The notes: generated by a model not told the origin, from the letters alone. DNA of 57,398 nt from Eggerthellaceae bacterium (GCA_017459925.1 JAFUCC010000012.1:1-57398); one strand, 5' to 3'; shown: positions 42,844 to 50,892, counted from the stretch's first letter. Program-made: numbers and translations.

Positions 42844-43896
42844 ATGGGATTGATGGACACTATCGTTTCGCAAGCTGAGGCCGCCCGTGCGTCAGACGTG
42901 CACATTGCGGCGGGCGTCCCCGTGCGCTTCCGCGTCGACGGAAAGTTGGTCAACCTGGGCGAGCATGTCTTGTCGCCCCAAGACTGCGAAGCAATTGCGC
43001 GTGACGCTGCCGGCGAGGCGTATGAGTCCATTGCCAAGATGGGCGAGCTCGATATGGCGGGAACGTATGCAGGGCATGTGCGCTGCCGCTTGAACATCTA
43101 CCAGTCAATGCGGTCGGTTTGCCTAGCCATCCGCCTGCTTTCCAACACGATTCCGAAGCTCGACACCTTGGGCCTTCCCAAGGTCGTTCAGGATTTTCCG
43201 AATTATCAGAAAGGCATCGTCATCGTCACGGGCGAGACCGGCTCTGGTAAGTCGACCACGCTCGCATCTATCTTGAACGAGATCAACCTCACGCAACCCG
43301 ACCACATCATCACGTTGGAAGACCCGGTCGAGTACGTGTACGAGCCGAAGATGTGCTCCATCGACCAGCGCGAGATCGGCCGAGACACCATATCGTATTC
43401 AGAAGGCTTGCGCGCCATACTGCGCGAGGATCCCGATGTCATCCTCATCGGCGAGATGCGCGACCTCGACACCATCGAGACGGCGCTCACCGCTGCCGAG
43501 ACCGGCCATCTCGTGTTCGGCACGCTGCATACGCAAAGCGCCGCCGATTCCATCGACCGTTTGGTCGACGTGTTCCCCGAGGGGCGTCAACGCCAGATTC
43601 GCCTGCAGCTTTCCATGGTCCTGAAGGCGGTGTTGTCTCAGCAGCTTCTGCCGAAAGCCAGCGGCAAAGGGCGCGTCGTGGCGTGCGAGGTCATGATCGT
43701 GAACCACGCCATCCGCAACCTCATTCGCGAGGGCAAGACTCCGCAAATCGAAAACACGCTGGCCACGACGGCCGAGCTGGGCTCCATCACCATGGACAAC
43801 ATGTTGGTGCAGATGGTACGTCAGCGTCTGATCACGCGCGAGACTGCGATCGAGGCGGCCCGTGACCGTGAAATGGTCAGTAAGAACGCACGATAG
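42844..43896 (+). CDS. pilT: Type IV pilus retraction ATPase PilT
   Basis: A 350-residue hexameric ATPase that drives pilus retraction and hence twitching or DNA uptake. Walker A GETGSGKST is near residue 130, the Walker B region DPDVILIGEMRD near 199-208 and the His box FGTLHTQSA near 222. The C-terminal motif AIRNLIREGK, characteristic of PilT rather than PilB, is present. The N-terminal PAS-like domain includes ASDVHIAAGVPVRFRVDG. Its presence implies a dynamic filament, not a static pseudopilus. It is separated from pilB only by a PalA palindrome and followed by pilC after 14 bases. Confidence 0.97.
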   Translation: MGLMDTIVSQAEAARASDVHIAAGVPVRFRVDGKLVNLGEHVLSPQDCEAIARDAAGEAYESIAKMGELDMAGTYAGHVRCRLNIYQSMRSVCLAIRLLSNTIPKLDTLGLPKVVQDFPNYQKGIVIVTGETGSGKSTTLASILNEINLTQPDHIITLEDPVEYVYEPKMCSIDQREIGRDTISYSEGLRAILREDPDVILIGEMRDLDTIETALTAAETGHLVFGTLHTQSAADSIDRLVDVFPEGRQRQIRLQLSMVLKAVLSQQLLPKASGKGRVVACEVMIVNHAIRNLIREGKTPQIENTLATTAELGSITMDNMLVQMVRQRLITRETAIEAARDREMVSKNAR

Positions 43897-43910
43897 GAAG
43901 GTTTTGAAAC

Positions 43911-45125
43911 GTGAAGACGTTTAATTACTCAGCACGCGCGCTCGAGGGCGGTGGACAGGTTACCGGCGTCGCCGAGGCCAATACGCGGGAAGAGGCTTTG
44001 CGCCAGCTGCGCGACAACGGTCTTATCGTCGAGCAGATCAGCGAAGTCGGCGATTCGAAGCGCGATCTGGATCTTCGCCTGGGCGGCGGCAAGACCAAGG
44101 AAAAGGAACTTTCCATCACGTGCAACCAGTTCGCCATCTTGCTTCAGGCGGGCCTTCCCATCACGCGAACGCTCGAGCTCATCGCCAACCAAACGGAAGA
44201 CAAGACGCTGCAAAAGGTGCTGAAAGAGGCAGCTGACGAGGTCGCGGCAGGTTATAGCCTAGCCGACAGCCTCGAGAAACATGGCGACGGCCTTCCCACC
44301 ACGTTCATCGAATCTGTGCGTGCTGGCGAGGAATCGGGCTCGCTCGATACCGTGTTCCGCCGCCTCAGCACGTATTTCGAGAAGTCGAGCCGCACGAAGG
44401 CCAAAGTTAAGAGCGCCATGATTTACCCGACGTTCGTCATGGTAATCGCCGTGGTGGTTGTGGCCATCATCATGATTTTCGCCGTGCCGGTGTTCAGCCA
44501 AACGTTCGAGGGCATGGGTCAGGAGCTTCCCGCCATCACGCAGTTCGTCGTGGCGAGTTCCGATTTCTGGGTTCACTGGTGGTGGCTTGTGGCGCTGCTC
44601 ATCTTCGCAGCCGTCATCGGCGTGAAGCTTGCCAAGCAAAACGATGCGTTCCACCTGAAGTGGAGCGAGCTTGGCATTCGCATTCCCGTTTTGGGGCGCA
44701 TCAACACCATGAATGCTGCGAGCCAGTATGCAGGCACCATGAGCGTCATGATGTCAGCGGGTTTGCCCATTGTGAAGGCGGTTGCCGTCACCGCAAGGTC
44801 GATGACCAACTATTACATGGGCCGTTCGCTCGAAAACATCTTGCCCGATTTGGAAGCCGGCAAGCCGCTGGCAGCGTGCTTACGTGCCGAAAACAAGCTG
44901 CCTGAACTCGCTATCGAGATGACAGCGGTGGGCGAGCAAACGGGTTCGCTCGAAACGACCATGGAAGTGATTTCAGAGTATTACGACAACGAGGTGGAAA
45001 CGTCCACGAGCCGCGCGATGTCCATTTTGGAGCCCATGATCATCGTCGTGCTGGCGCTCATCGTGTTCGTATTGCTGTTGTCTGTGTACCTGCCGCTGTT
45101 CGGCATGTACGGCGGCGTTTCGTAA
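43911..45125 (+). CDS. pilC: Type IV pilus inner-membrane platform protein PilC
   Basis: A 404-residue polytopic membrane protein of the GspF/PilC family, the base on which PilB and PilT act. The GTG start at 43911 follows AGGAAGG. Two cytosolic F domains are visible: the first around QFAILLQAGLPITRTLE (about 70-190), the second around QYAGTMSVMMSAGLPIVKA (about 270-380). Each contains a Glu-rich stretch (RAGEESGSLD, AVGEQTGSLE). Hydrophobic segments lie near 172-194, 218-235 and 375-400. A 258-base gap with its own promoter separates it from the major pilin gene. Confidence 0.96.
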   Translation: MKTFNYSARALEGGGQVTGVAEANTREEALRQLRDNGLIVEQISEVGDSKRDLDLRLGGGKTKEKELSITCNQFAILLQAGLPITRTLELIANQTEDKTLQKVLKEAADEVAAGYSLADSLEKHGDGLPTTFIESVRAGEESGSLDTVFRRLSTYFEKSSRTKAKVKSAMIYPTFVMVIAVVVVAIIMIFAVPVFSQTFEGMGQELPAITQFVVASSDFWVHWWWLVALLIFAAVIGVKLAKQNDAFHLKWSELGIRIPVLGRINTMNAASQYAGTMSVMMSAGLPIVKAVAVTARSMTNYYMGRSLENILPDLEAGKPLAACLRAENKLPELAIEMTAVGEQTGSLETTMEVISEYYDNEVETSTSRAMSILEPMIIVVLALIVFVLLLSVYLPLFGMYGGVS

Positions 45126-45228
45126 TAAGTCTGCCGTGCCATTCTGCGTGAACGAGGCGCAGAGAAAAGCCCGTGTTTCCTGCTTGCGCGCTCAAGGTGA
45201 GCCGCAAGATATGGGGTTTAGCGAAAAA

Positions 45229-45252
45229 ATGGGACACAAGTCCCATCTGCGG
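45229..45252. promoter_or_regulatory. Hairpin in the pilC-pilA gap
   Basis: ATGGGAC (45229-45235) and GTCCCAT (45240-45246) form a perfect 7-bp stem with an ACAA loop. An alternative longer pairing joins CCGCA (45202-45206) with TGCGG (45248-45252). No U-tract follows. It may be a weak terminator or regulator. Confidence 0.4.
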
Positions 45253-45299
45253 TGTTGCCAAACGGTTGACATCCTTTGCGAAAAATGCCTCGTTTTCCC

Positions 45300-45328
45300 T
45301 TGCTGATGTGGGAAAACCGTTATAGAAT
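45300..45328 (+). promoter_or_regulatory. Putative promoter of the major pilin gene
   Basis: TTGCTG (45300-45305), a 17-bp spacer and TAGAAT (45323-45328). A separate TTGACA at 45266-45271 has no fitting -10 box. Confidence 0.45.
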
Positions 45329-45340
45329 GTGCACACGAGA

Positions 45341-45380
45341 CCGAAGGCGGTAAGGTTCCTTCGGTAAAACGAAGGAGGAG
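45341..45380 (+). promoter_or_regulatory. Alternative hairpins over the pilA ribosome-binding site
   Basis: CCTTCGG (45358-45364) can pair with CCGAAGG upstream (45341-45347). It can also pair, through CCTTCG, with CGAAGG downstream (45370-45375), which overlaps the Shine-Dalgarno AAGGAGGAG (45372-45380). The two pairings exclude each other, so one exposes and the other hides the ribosome-binding site. Confidence 0.55.
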
Positions 45381-45383
45381 AAC

Positions 45384-45842
45384 ATGCTTGAAATGTTGAA
45401 GACTCGCAAAGAGGCTTTGCAGAAGCGTGGTGTCAAGGGCTTCACCCTGATGGAGATGCTCATCGTCATCGCCATCATCGCAGTCCTGGTTGCCATCGCC
45501 ATCCCGGTCCTCGGCGCTCAGCTCGCTCGCGCACAGGCTGCTACCGATGAAGCCAATATCCGTGATGGATACGCTTCTTACCAAGTTGCCCAATTGCAGG
45601 ACACTAGCTGGAGCAATACCGCTACGTACTGGCTGAAATCGGACGGGACCGTTGTTGCGAGTGCAGATGTTCCTGACGGTGCTTATGTTTGCAAGGGCGC
45701 TAGTGCAGATGCGGATAATGCAGATACCGACGGTGCTGACGTTGCTGGCGTTAGGGTGAAATGGGTGGCGGGTGCCCATATTAAGTACACGTATGATTCG
45801 ACGAATAAAACCGTGCAAATTACCGCCGATAAGACTTCGTAG
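45384..45842 (+). CDS. pilA: Type IV major prepilin (152 residues)
   Basis: Probably the main structural pilin. The signal RGVKG-FTLME has Glu5, the helix is MLIVIAIIAVLVAIAIPVLG, and the mature protein of about 133 residues has the usual length for a major pilin. It has a strong Shine-Dalgarno sequence, its own promoter-like sequence and a terminator immediately after, as expected for a highly expressed gene. The globular domain is small and Ala/Asp-rich (GASADADNADTDGADV) and contains only one Cys, so no disulfide loop is formed. Its helix is very like that of the reverse-strand prepilin at 18526. Which of the two forms the filament shaft is not certain. Confidence 0.9.
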   Translation: MLEMLKTRKEALQKRGVKGFTLMEMLIVIAIIAVLVAIAIPVLGAQLARAQAATDEANIRDGYASYQVAQLQDTSWSNTATYWLKSDGTVVASADVPDGAYVCKGASADADNADTDGADVAGVRVKWVAGAHIKYTYDSTNKTVQITADKTS

Positions 45843-45864
45843 CGTAATAATAATTGGTCTTCGG

Positions 45865-45900
45865 GAAGCGCCGTCCGGGTAAAACTGGGCGGCGCTTTTC
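45865..45900 (+). terminator. Terminator after pilA
   Basis: AAGCGCCGTCC (about 45869-45879) pairs with GGGCGGCGCTT, followed by TTC. The T-tract is short, so read-through into pilD is likely. This would give much more pilA than pilD message. Confidence 0.75.
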
Positions 45901-45927
45901 ATAAGTTGGCAAGGATATAATCTCGCC

Positions 45928-46758
45928 ATGGCGTTAACCGATCCCATAGTCACCGCGTACGTTCTGGTTGTAACTGCAATCTTCGGCCTGGTCATGGGCA
46001 GCTTCATAAACTGCTGGGCATGGCGCTTCACGCATGGCGAATCTGTCCTGAAAGGCCGTTCTCATTGTGCGACGTGCAACCACGAACTTGGTGCGCGCGA
46101 TCTGGTCCCCGTATTCAGCTGGCTGGCTTCCGGTCGCAAATGCCGGTATTGCGGGGAGCCCGTTTCGGCCAGGTACCCTGCAACTGAGGTCATCTGCGCC
46201 CTCGTATTCGTCCTCATTGTCGCAAAGTACGGGCTCACGCTCGAAGCGCTCGAGCTCATCGTGTTTGCCGGAGTATTGCTGTTCCTGTCGCTGACCGATT
46301 TGGATGAGCGTATCATCCCCAATGGGTGCATCGTGGTGGCGCTTGTCGTGCGTGCTGCGTACTTGGCAATTGCGCTCGCCATGGGCTGGATGAATTCGGG
46401 CCAGGTTCTGTATTACGTGGTGAGCGCATTCGCTGTGGGCATCGCCCTGCTCGTCATAGTGCTGATCGCAGACAAGGTGTTTGGTCGTGAATCGATGGGC
46501 GGCGGCGACCTGAAGCTGTACTTTGTTGCCGGATTCTATTTCGGGTGGCAGCAGTGCCTGTTCCTCGTCATTCTGTCGTGTGTTATCGGCATTGTCGTGG
46601 CGTTGGTGGGGGCGGGTAAAGCTGCCGATGAGGGGGAGGATTCCGAAGGGACCCTTCATCGCGCCATTCCTTTCGGTCCGTCCATTGCCGTAGCCTGCGT
46701 AATCACAATGCTCGTCGGAGATTCGTTTATCAGCTGGTATCTCAGCCTCTTAGGGTAA
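45928..46758 (+). CDS. pilD: Prepilin peptidase PilD
   Basis: A 276-residue membrane aspartic peptidase that cleaves the Gly-Phe junction of prepilins and N-methylates the new end. The N-terminal methylase-type domain carries Cys47, Cys50 (HCATC) and Cys72, Cys75 (KCRYC). The catalytic aspartates lie in SLTDLDERIIPN near 124 and MGGGDLKL near 195. About seven or eight hydrophobic segments are present. It is probably the enzyme that processes all the prepilins in this locus. The position between pilA and pilM fits a complete pilus locus. Confidence 0.96.
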   Translation: MALTDPIVTAYVLVVTAIFGLVMGSFINCWAWRFTHGESVLKGRSHCATCNHELGARDLVPVFSWLASGRKCRYCGEPVSARYPATEVICALVFVLIVAKYGLTLEALELIVFAGVLLFLSLTDLDERIIPNGCIVVALVVRAAYLAIALAMGWMNSGQVLYYVVSAFAVGIALLVIVLIADKVFGRESMGGGDLKLYFVAGFYFGWQQCLFLVILSCVIGIVVALVGAGKAADEGEDSEGTLHRAIPFGPSIAVACVITMLVGDSFISWYLSLLG

Positions 46759-46788
46759 ACGCCAGGTTGATGGCATATTGAGCGTTCC

Positions 46789-46813
46789 TGTAGCGCTGTC
46801 AAAGCGCTACAAT
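46789..46813 (+). promoter_or_regulatory. Hairpin with overlapping TACAAT upstream of pilM
   Basis: A perfect 9-bp stem TGTAGCGCT (46789-46797) and AGCGCTACA (46803-46811), with a GTCAA loop. TACAAT (46808-46813) could be a -10 box, in which case the palindrome would be an operator. There is no T-tract, so it is not a standard terminator. Confidence 0.4.
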
Positions 46814-46854
46814 AGCAATACTTGTGCAAACTGTGCGCATGAAAGGGTTACGAC

Positions 46855-47865
46855 GTGTCGTTAATTGGAATCGACATCGGAAACACTAATTGCAAAATGG
46901 CCTTTCGCGAAGGCGGCGGCATGCGTCTTATTTCCATGCGCATGCCCGAAAACATGGTGCGTGATGGCGACATGGCCTCTCCCGAGACCATGAGCAAGTT
47001 CTTGCGGACCGTGCGCGACGAGGAGCATGTTCGCGAACGCGATTGCGCGCTTGTGCTCAACACCTCACAGGTCTATTTCCGCCATGTCACGCTGCCTCCC
47101 ATGACAGTTCCCGAGCTTCTTCTGAACCTTCCCTACGAATTCCGCGATTTCATTCAGGACAATCCCGAGGAATACGTGTATGACTACGCGGTCGACGAGA
47201 TTGAGCGCGACGAGGAAGGCGCAGTCACCCGCATGGAGCTTTACGCGGCGGCTGTCCGCAAGCCCCTCGTCGAGTCGTATAATCAAATGCTGAAGAAGGC
47301 CGGCTTCAAGCTGAAGATGGTCACCACTGCGCCCATGGCGTATATGCGCTTGTTGCGCACGTTCATCGAAGCCAACAACCTGTATGTGGAAGACGGCCAA
47401 GACGTTGTGTTCGTGGACATCGGGCATGCCGACGTCACGGTGTCGCTGTTCCGCGGCATCAACTACGATTCTGCTCGTACTATCGATTTCGGGTGCGATG
47501 AGTTCGATAACATCATTGCCGACTTGAAGGGCATCGACCCGTATACGGCGGGTAGTTACAAATTCACGAATTTCGAAGGCGTGCTGGACGATCCTGCATG
47601 CCTGGCGCTTTGCGATCGGTTTGCGCTTGAAGTAAGCAAAGTCGTGAACTTCTACAACTTCAGCAATCGCGAACGCGAAATCGGCCAGCTTTTCTTCCTC
47701 GGCGGTGGCGCACGCATACCGCAGCTCACACGCGCTATCGCAGAGGCTATTTCGGTGCCGACAACCAACATTGAAGAGATCCTGCCTGCTGAGGCTCGCG
47801 GCCAGGAGAACGCTCCTGTGTGCGCGCTTGCCGTATCTGGCGTCCTCGAAGGGGAGTCGATGTAA
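46855..47865 (+). CDS. pilM: Type IV pilus assembly protein PilM
   Basis: A 336-residue actin-like cytosolic protein that binds the N-terminus of PilN and helps dock the motors. The GTG start follows AAAGGG. The ATPase fold begins SLIGIDIGNTNCKMAF (phosphate 1), followed by VVFVDIGHADVTVS (phosphate 2) near 185-198 and QLFFLGGGARIPQL (adenosine motif) near 282-295. pilN starts at the base after its stop. Confidence 0.95.
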   Translation: MSLIGIDIGNTNCKMAFREGGGMRLISMRMPENMVRDGDMASPETMSKFLRTVRDEEHVRERDCALVLNTSQVYFRHVTLPPMTVPELLLNLPYEFRDFIQDNPEEYVYDYAVDEIERDEEGAVTRMELYAAAVRKPLVESYNQMLKKAGFKLKMVTTAPMAYMRLLRTFIEANNLYVEDGQDVVFVDIGHADVTVSLFRGINYDSARTIDFGCDEFDNIIADLKGIDPYTAGSYKFTNFEGVLDDPACLALCDRFALEVSKVVNFYNFSNREREIGQLFFLGGGARIPQLTRAIAEAISVPTTNIEEILPAEARGQENAPVCALAVSGVLEGESM

Positions 47866-48483
47866 ATGGCGCTGGATTGGAGCAAGGAGATAACCTTTTC
47901 GGGCTTGAAGAAGGGTTCTTCGAGGGCCAAGGCGGTTTACCCGTCGAAAACGTATATGAACCTCGTGGTGAAAGACCAGAAGACCATCGAGGCTCGCAGG
48001 GCGGTACCCGTTGCCATACTGCTCATACTGCTGGTTGCGGCGTTCGTGAAGTTTGGCATTTACGACTTCTACGATCGCGTGAATCAGAAGCAAGTCGAGC
48101 TGGCGCAGCAACAGCAAACGCTCACCATGCTCGAAGAGCAACTCGTCGATTATGACGCCGTGTTGGAAGAATACGAGGCATATGAGTCATCGCGCCTTTC
48201 CACCGACGAAAACACCGTTAGCGTGACCGATGCGCTTGCCCTCGTCGACCGGTACATCGCGCCATCTGCGTCTATTGCTTCAATCGACGTGCAGGGCAAC
48301 ACCATATCGCTCAACCTGTCGAACATATCGCTCGATCGCGTCGGCGATTTGGTCAGCACGCTGTATACGCAGCCGATTGTTTCAAACGTGTCGGTTTCCA
48401 CGGCGGCAACCGAGCAGACCGCTGCCGAAGACGTCACTGCGGCGATGGTCGTGACGTTGCAAAAGGTCGGTGATGGCCAATGA
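47866..48483 (+). CDS. pilN: Type IV pilus assembly protein PilN-like
   Basis: A 205-residue bitopic membrane protein. The short cytosolic N-terminus (about 1-45) would bind PilM; the classical INLLP motif is replaced by the stretch TYMNLVV. A membrane helix lies near 47-62 (VAILLILLVAAFVKFGI), then a coiled coil (QVELAQQQQTLTMLEEQL), then a ferredoxin-like periplasm-side domain (SIASIDVQGNTISLNLSN). Identity rests on position between pilM and pilO and on topology more than sequence. It has a 4-base ATGA overlap with the next gene. Confidence 0.87.
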   Translation: MALDWSKEITFSGLKKGSSRAKAVYPSKTYMNLVVKDQKTIEARRAVPVAILLILLVAAFVKFGIYDFYDRVNQKQVELAQQQQTLTMLEEQLVDYDAVLEEYEAYESSRLSTDENTVSVTDALALVDRYIAPSASIASIDVQGNTISLNLSNISLDRVGDLVSTLYTQPIVSNVSVSTAATEQTAAEDVTAAMVVTLQKVGDGQ

Positions 48484-49232
48484 TCACGTATAAGCTTTCA
48501 AGGCGCGAGAAAGCCCTTTTGGCTATATTGGCAGTTGTGGTGCTCGCCATTGCGTGGTTCATCCTGATCTTCCAGAATACTACTCAGCAAATCGATCGCT
48601 TGGAGTCGGAGATATCGACTGTCGAGTCGACTATCGAAATCGACACTGCCCGCGTGTCCCAGCTAGCCATGATGAAGCAGGTCATCGAGGAGCGTAAAGC
48701 CGAAGGCGCCCAAATGACCGAAGTCCCAACGTTCGATAACATGCAGCCGCTTATGGCTGAGCTGAACGGCATCATGGGTGTTACCGATACGTACACGTTG
48801 ACGTTCGATGAGCTCGATCGCGAAACGAGTTCCGAGTACGTCTATCGCGGTGTGCGCATCGATTTCGGCTGCGGGTCGTATGGCACGGCCGAAAGCGTGG
48901 TTGCCGCCTTGGCAAACGGAACGTTCCCTTGCGTTATCGATTCAGTCGCCATTACCGACTCTTCGGCAAGGGTGGGTTCGAGCTCGCGAGTTGGAACATC
49001 ATCCAGCGGGTCAACGGTGTCGGCGTATATTCACGTGACATTCTTCGAAAAGTACCCTTCGGCCACCCCGTCTACAAGCGAGTCGGTTGAAGCCGCAAGC
49101 GCCTCTGAGTCCGAAGCCAGTGGCGCAAGCGCATCGAGCGCGTCGAGTGCGGCCAGCGCTTCGAGTGGGGCCAGCGAATCCGCGGAATCTGCGGAGTCCG
49201 ACGAAGCTTCCGAGACCACCGAAGAAGGTTAG
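48480..49232 (+). CDS. pilO: Type IV pilus assembly protein PilO-like
   Basis: A 250-residue bitopic protein with a membrane helix near 13-31 (ALLAILAVVVLAIAWFILI), a coiled coil (QQIDRLESEISTVESTIE) and a ferredoxin-like domain (about 85-185), the PilO arrangement. The last 55 residues are almost wholly Ser, Ala and Glu (ASASESEASGASASS...), an extracellular low-complexity tail unusual for PilO that may reach into the cell wall. It is the last gene of the pilus island, followed by a strong terminator. Confidence 0.86.
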   Translation: MITYKLSRREKALLAILAVVVLAIAWFILIFQNTTQQIDRLESEISTVESTIEIDTARVSQLAMMKQVIEERKAEGAQMTEVPTFDNMQPLMAELNGIMGVTDTYTLTFDELDRETSSEYVYRGVRIDFGCGSYGTAESVVAALANGTFPCVIDSVAITDSSARVGSSSRVGTSSSGSTVSAYIHVTFFEKYPSATPSTSESVEAASASESEASGASASSASSAASASSGASESAESAESDEASETTEEG

Positions 49233-49252
49233 TTTATTTGACTTCCTTTTGA

Positions 49253-49284
49253 CCTGGGGGAGCGTATTGTTCCCCCAGGTTTTT
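49253..49284 (+). terminator. Terminator of the pilus island
   Basis: ACCTGGGGGA pairs with TCCCCCAGGT around a GCGTATTGT loop, followed by TTTTCTTTTT. A strong intrinsic terminator. Confidence 0.92.
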
Positions 49285-49309
49285 CTTTTTGCAATTTCAC
49301 CTAAAAACA

Positions 49310-49340
49310 CAAACATACGTTCGTAGTAGTGTGATATAAT
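49310..49340 (+). promoter_or_regulatory. Promoter with LexA-like box upstream of the orphan gene
   Basis: TATAAT (49335-49340) lies 44 bases before the ATG. Just upstream, CAAACATACGTTCG (49310-49323) differs at one of fourteen positions from the Bacillus-type SOS consensus CGAACRNRYGTTYG and would overlap the -35 zone. One mismatch of this kind can also arise by chance. Confidence 0.4.
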
Positions 49341-49384
49341 CGACACCAGACAAAAGGCCAACTGAATAGGAAAGGATGTAGCCC

Positions 49385-49579
49385 ATGGGGTCGATAGAAT
49401 TGCGCGCTTTGTCAGGTGTTGAATCGCTCGTAGCTGCTGCCCATGAAACGGACGAGCCCCTCATCGTGTTCGATGGGGAAGACGAATGCCTTGTCGCCAT
49501 GCGTCCGGCAGTGTTCGAGCGCATCCTGTACGACAGCGATTTGCTGAATAGCACCAAACGCGAGACGTTGCATTTGTAA
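49385..49579 (+). CDS. Small Phd/YefM-like protein, orphan (64 residues)
   Basis: A short protein with AGGAAAGGAT before the ATG and its own promoter and terminator. The stretch DEPLIVFDGEDECLVAMRP, then AVFERILYDSDLL, resembles the core of Phd/YefM antitoxins (a hairpin, then VAVLMSxxxYERL). It is somewhat shorter than the usual 75-90 residues and no toxin gene follows; the next gene is argC after a 72-bp palindrome. It may be a solitary antitoxin-like DNA-binding protein or a remnant of a toxin-antitoxin pair. The family assignment is tentative. Confidence 0.65.
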   Translation: MGSIELRALSGVESLVAAAHETDEPLIVFDGEDECLVAMRPAVFERILYDSDLLNSTKRETLHL

Positions 49580-49589
49580 GCGCATGATC

Positions 49590-49620
49590 GTGGGCGCTCC
49601 TGCCGTTTAGGGGCGCCCAC
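49590..49620 (+). terminator. Hairpin after the orphan gene
   Basis: GTGGGCGC (49590-49597) pairs with GCGCCCAC (49613-49620). There is no T-tract, as the 72-bp palindrome begins at once. Confidence 0.5.
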
Positions 49621-49692
49621 GGTGAAACTGATACCGGGTATGCGTTCCACCCCGCCAGCGGGGTGGAACGCATACCCGGTATCAGTTTCACC
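49621..49692. repeat. 72-bp perfect palindrome
   Basis: 35-bp arms (GGTGAAACTGATACCGGGTA... and its exact complement) are separated by only CA. No other copy occurs in the window. It lies between the orphan gene and the argC promoter region. Confidence 0.93.
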
Positions 49693-49737
49693 TCAGGTCC
49701 GCTTACCTGCCTGTAATCGGTTAATACGGTGAATGCC

Positions 49738-49766
49738 TTGCAAATGACGAGGCGGTTTCTTACGAT
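49738..49766 (+). promoter_or_regulatory. Putative promoter of the arginine operon
   Basis: TTGCAA (49738-49743), a 17-bp spacer and TACGAT (49761-49766), 36 bases before the argC ATG. An ArgR operator is expected here. GTGAATGCCTTGCAAATG (49730-49747) is a weak candidate half-match only. Confidence 0.5.
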
Positions 49767-49801
49767 GGAACCTCACGTTGAACAAGATTGGGAGAAGTCT
49801 C

Positions 49802-50860
49802 ATGAGCATACAGGCAGGTATCGTCGGTGCGGCCGGGTTCGCGGGAATCGAGGCCGCTCGATTCGTTATAGGCCATCCGGAATTCGAACTGGTGGCGGCA
49901 ACGTCGAACGAGTTGGCGGGCAAACGTCTTGCCGATTTGTACCCCGGGTTCGAAGGGGTCACCGATTTAGCGTTCTCGTCGCATGACGATGCGCCGCTGA
50001 AGCAATGCGACGTGGTGTTCTTGGCCGTGCCGCACACAGCTGCCATTGCGCAGGCGCCCGCGCTCGTGGAAGCGGGCGTTGCGGTCATCGACTTGTCGGC
50101 GGACTTCCGTCTGAAAGACCCTGCCGTGTACGAGCAGTGGTACCAGGTGAAGCACACGGCCACCGATCTGCTGGCCGAAGCTGCATTTGGCTTGCCCGAG
50201 CTGTTCCGCGCCGACTTGGAGGCTCTGGCCGCCAAGCGTGCGGCGGGCAAGGGCGTGCTCGTCGGCTGCGCGGGCTGCTACCCCACGGCAACATCGCTGG
50301 CTGCAGCGCCGTTCATCCGCGCTGGCTTGGCGGGTGCGGGCCCCATTGTGGCCGATGCCGTATCGGGTGTTTCAGGTGCCGGAAAGAAGGCCACCGAGCG
50401 CACGCACTTCTGCTTTGCGAACGAAAACGTCGAGGCGTACGGCGTGGCCAACCATCGCCATACGCCCGAAATCGAGCAGATCCTCGGCATCGAAGGCAGG
50501 CTCGTGTTCACGCCGCATTTGGCGCCGCTCGACCGCGGCCTGCTCTCCACGGTCACCATTCCGATGGGCGAGGCGCCCATCACGCAAGGGCAGCTCGACG
50601 AGCTGTACGCCGACTTCTACAAGGACGCGCCGCTCGTAAGCGTGCTCACGGGCGGCAAGCAGCCCAAGACGTCGTCGGTTGCCGGCACATGCCGCGCGCA
50701 TGTTGCCGCCGTGTTAAACGAGCACGCCAACGTCATCGTGGCCACGGGCGCCATCGATAATGTGGGTAAGGGCGCTGCCGGCCAAGCCGTGCAGTGCGCC
50801 AACATCGTGTTCGGCCTACCCGAAACCGCCGGCCTCGATCTCATCGCCATACCGGCGTAG
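49802..50860 (+). CDS. argC: N-acetyl-gamma-glutamyl-phosphate reductase
   Basis: A 352-residue enzyme for the third step of arginine synthesis: NADPH-dependent reduction of N-acetylglutamyl phosphate to the semialdehyde. The ATG at 49802 (MSIQAGIVGAAGFAG) with GGGAGAAG upstream is chosen over an in-frame TTG at 49778. The nucleotide-binding GAAGFAG turn lies near residues 8-14. The active-site cysteine is in VGCAGCYPTA, about residue 158. First gene of argC-J-B-D-G-H. Confidence 0.96.
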   Translation: MSIQAGIVGAAGFAGIEAARFVIGHPEFELVAATSNELAGKRLADLYPGFEGVTDLAFSSHDDAPLKQCDVVFLAVPHTAAIAQAPALVEAGVAVIDLSADFRLKDPAVYEQWYQVKHTATDLLAEAAFGLPELFRADLEALAAKRAAGKGVLVGCAGCYPTATSLAAAPFIRAGLAGAGPIVADAVSGVSGAGKKATERTHFCFANENVEAYGVANHRHTPEIEQILGIEGRLVFTPHLAPLDRGLLSTVTIPMGEAPITQGQLDELYADFYKDAPLVSVLTGGKQPKTSSVAGTCRAHVAAVLNEHANVIVATGAIDNVGKGAAGQAVQCANIVFGLPETAGLDLIAIPA

Positions 50861-50865
50861 CGAAA

Positions 50866-50892
50866 AATCAATTACCTCCGAGGAAATTGATT
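50866..50892. repeat. PalA palindrome between argC and argJ
   Basis: A perfect 27-bp palindrome (AATCAATTACCTCCGAGG, then AAATTGATT), five bases after the argC stop. Fourth PalA copy in the window. Confidence 0.88.

Noticed and set aside
45266-45294. TTGACA upstream of pilA as the -35 of its promoter
   Set aside because: No -10-like hexamer lies 16-18 bp downstream (CTCGTT at 17 bp). The TTGCTG-17-TAGAAT pair further down fits better.
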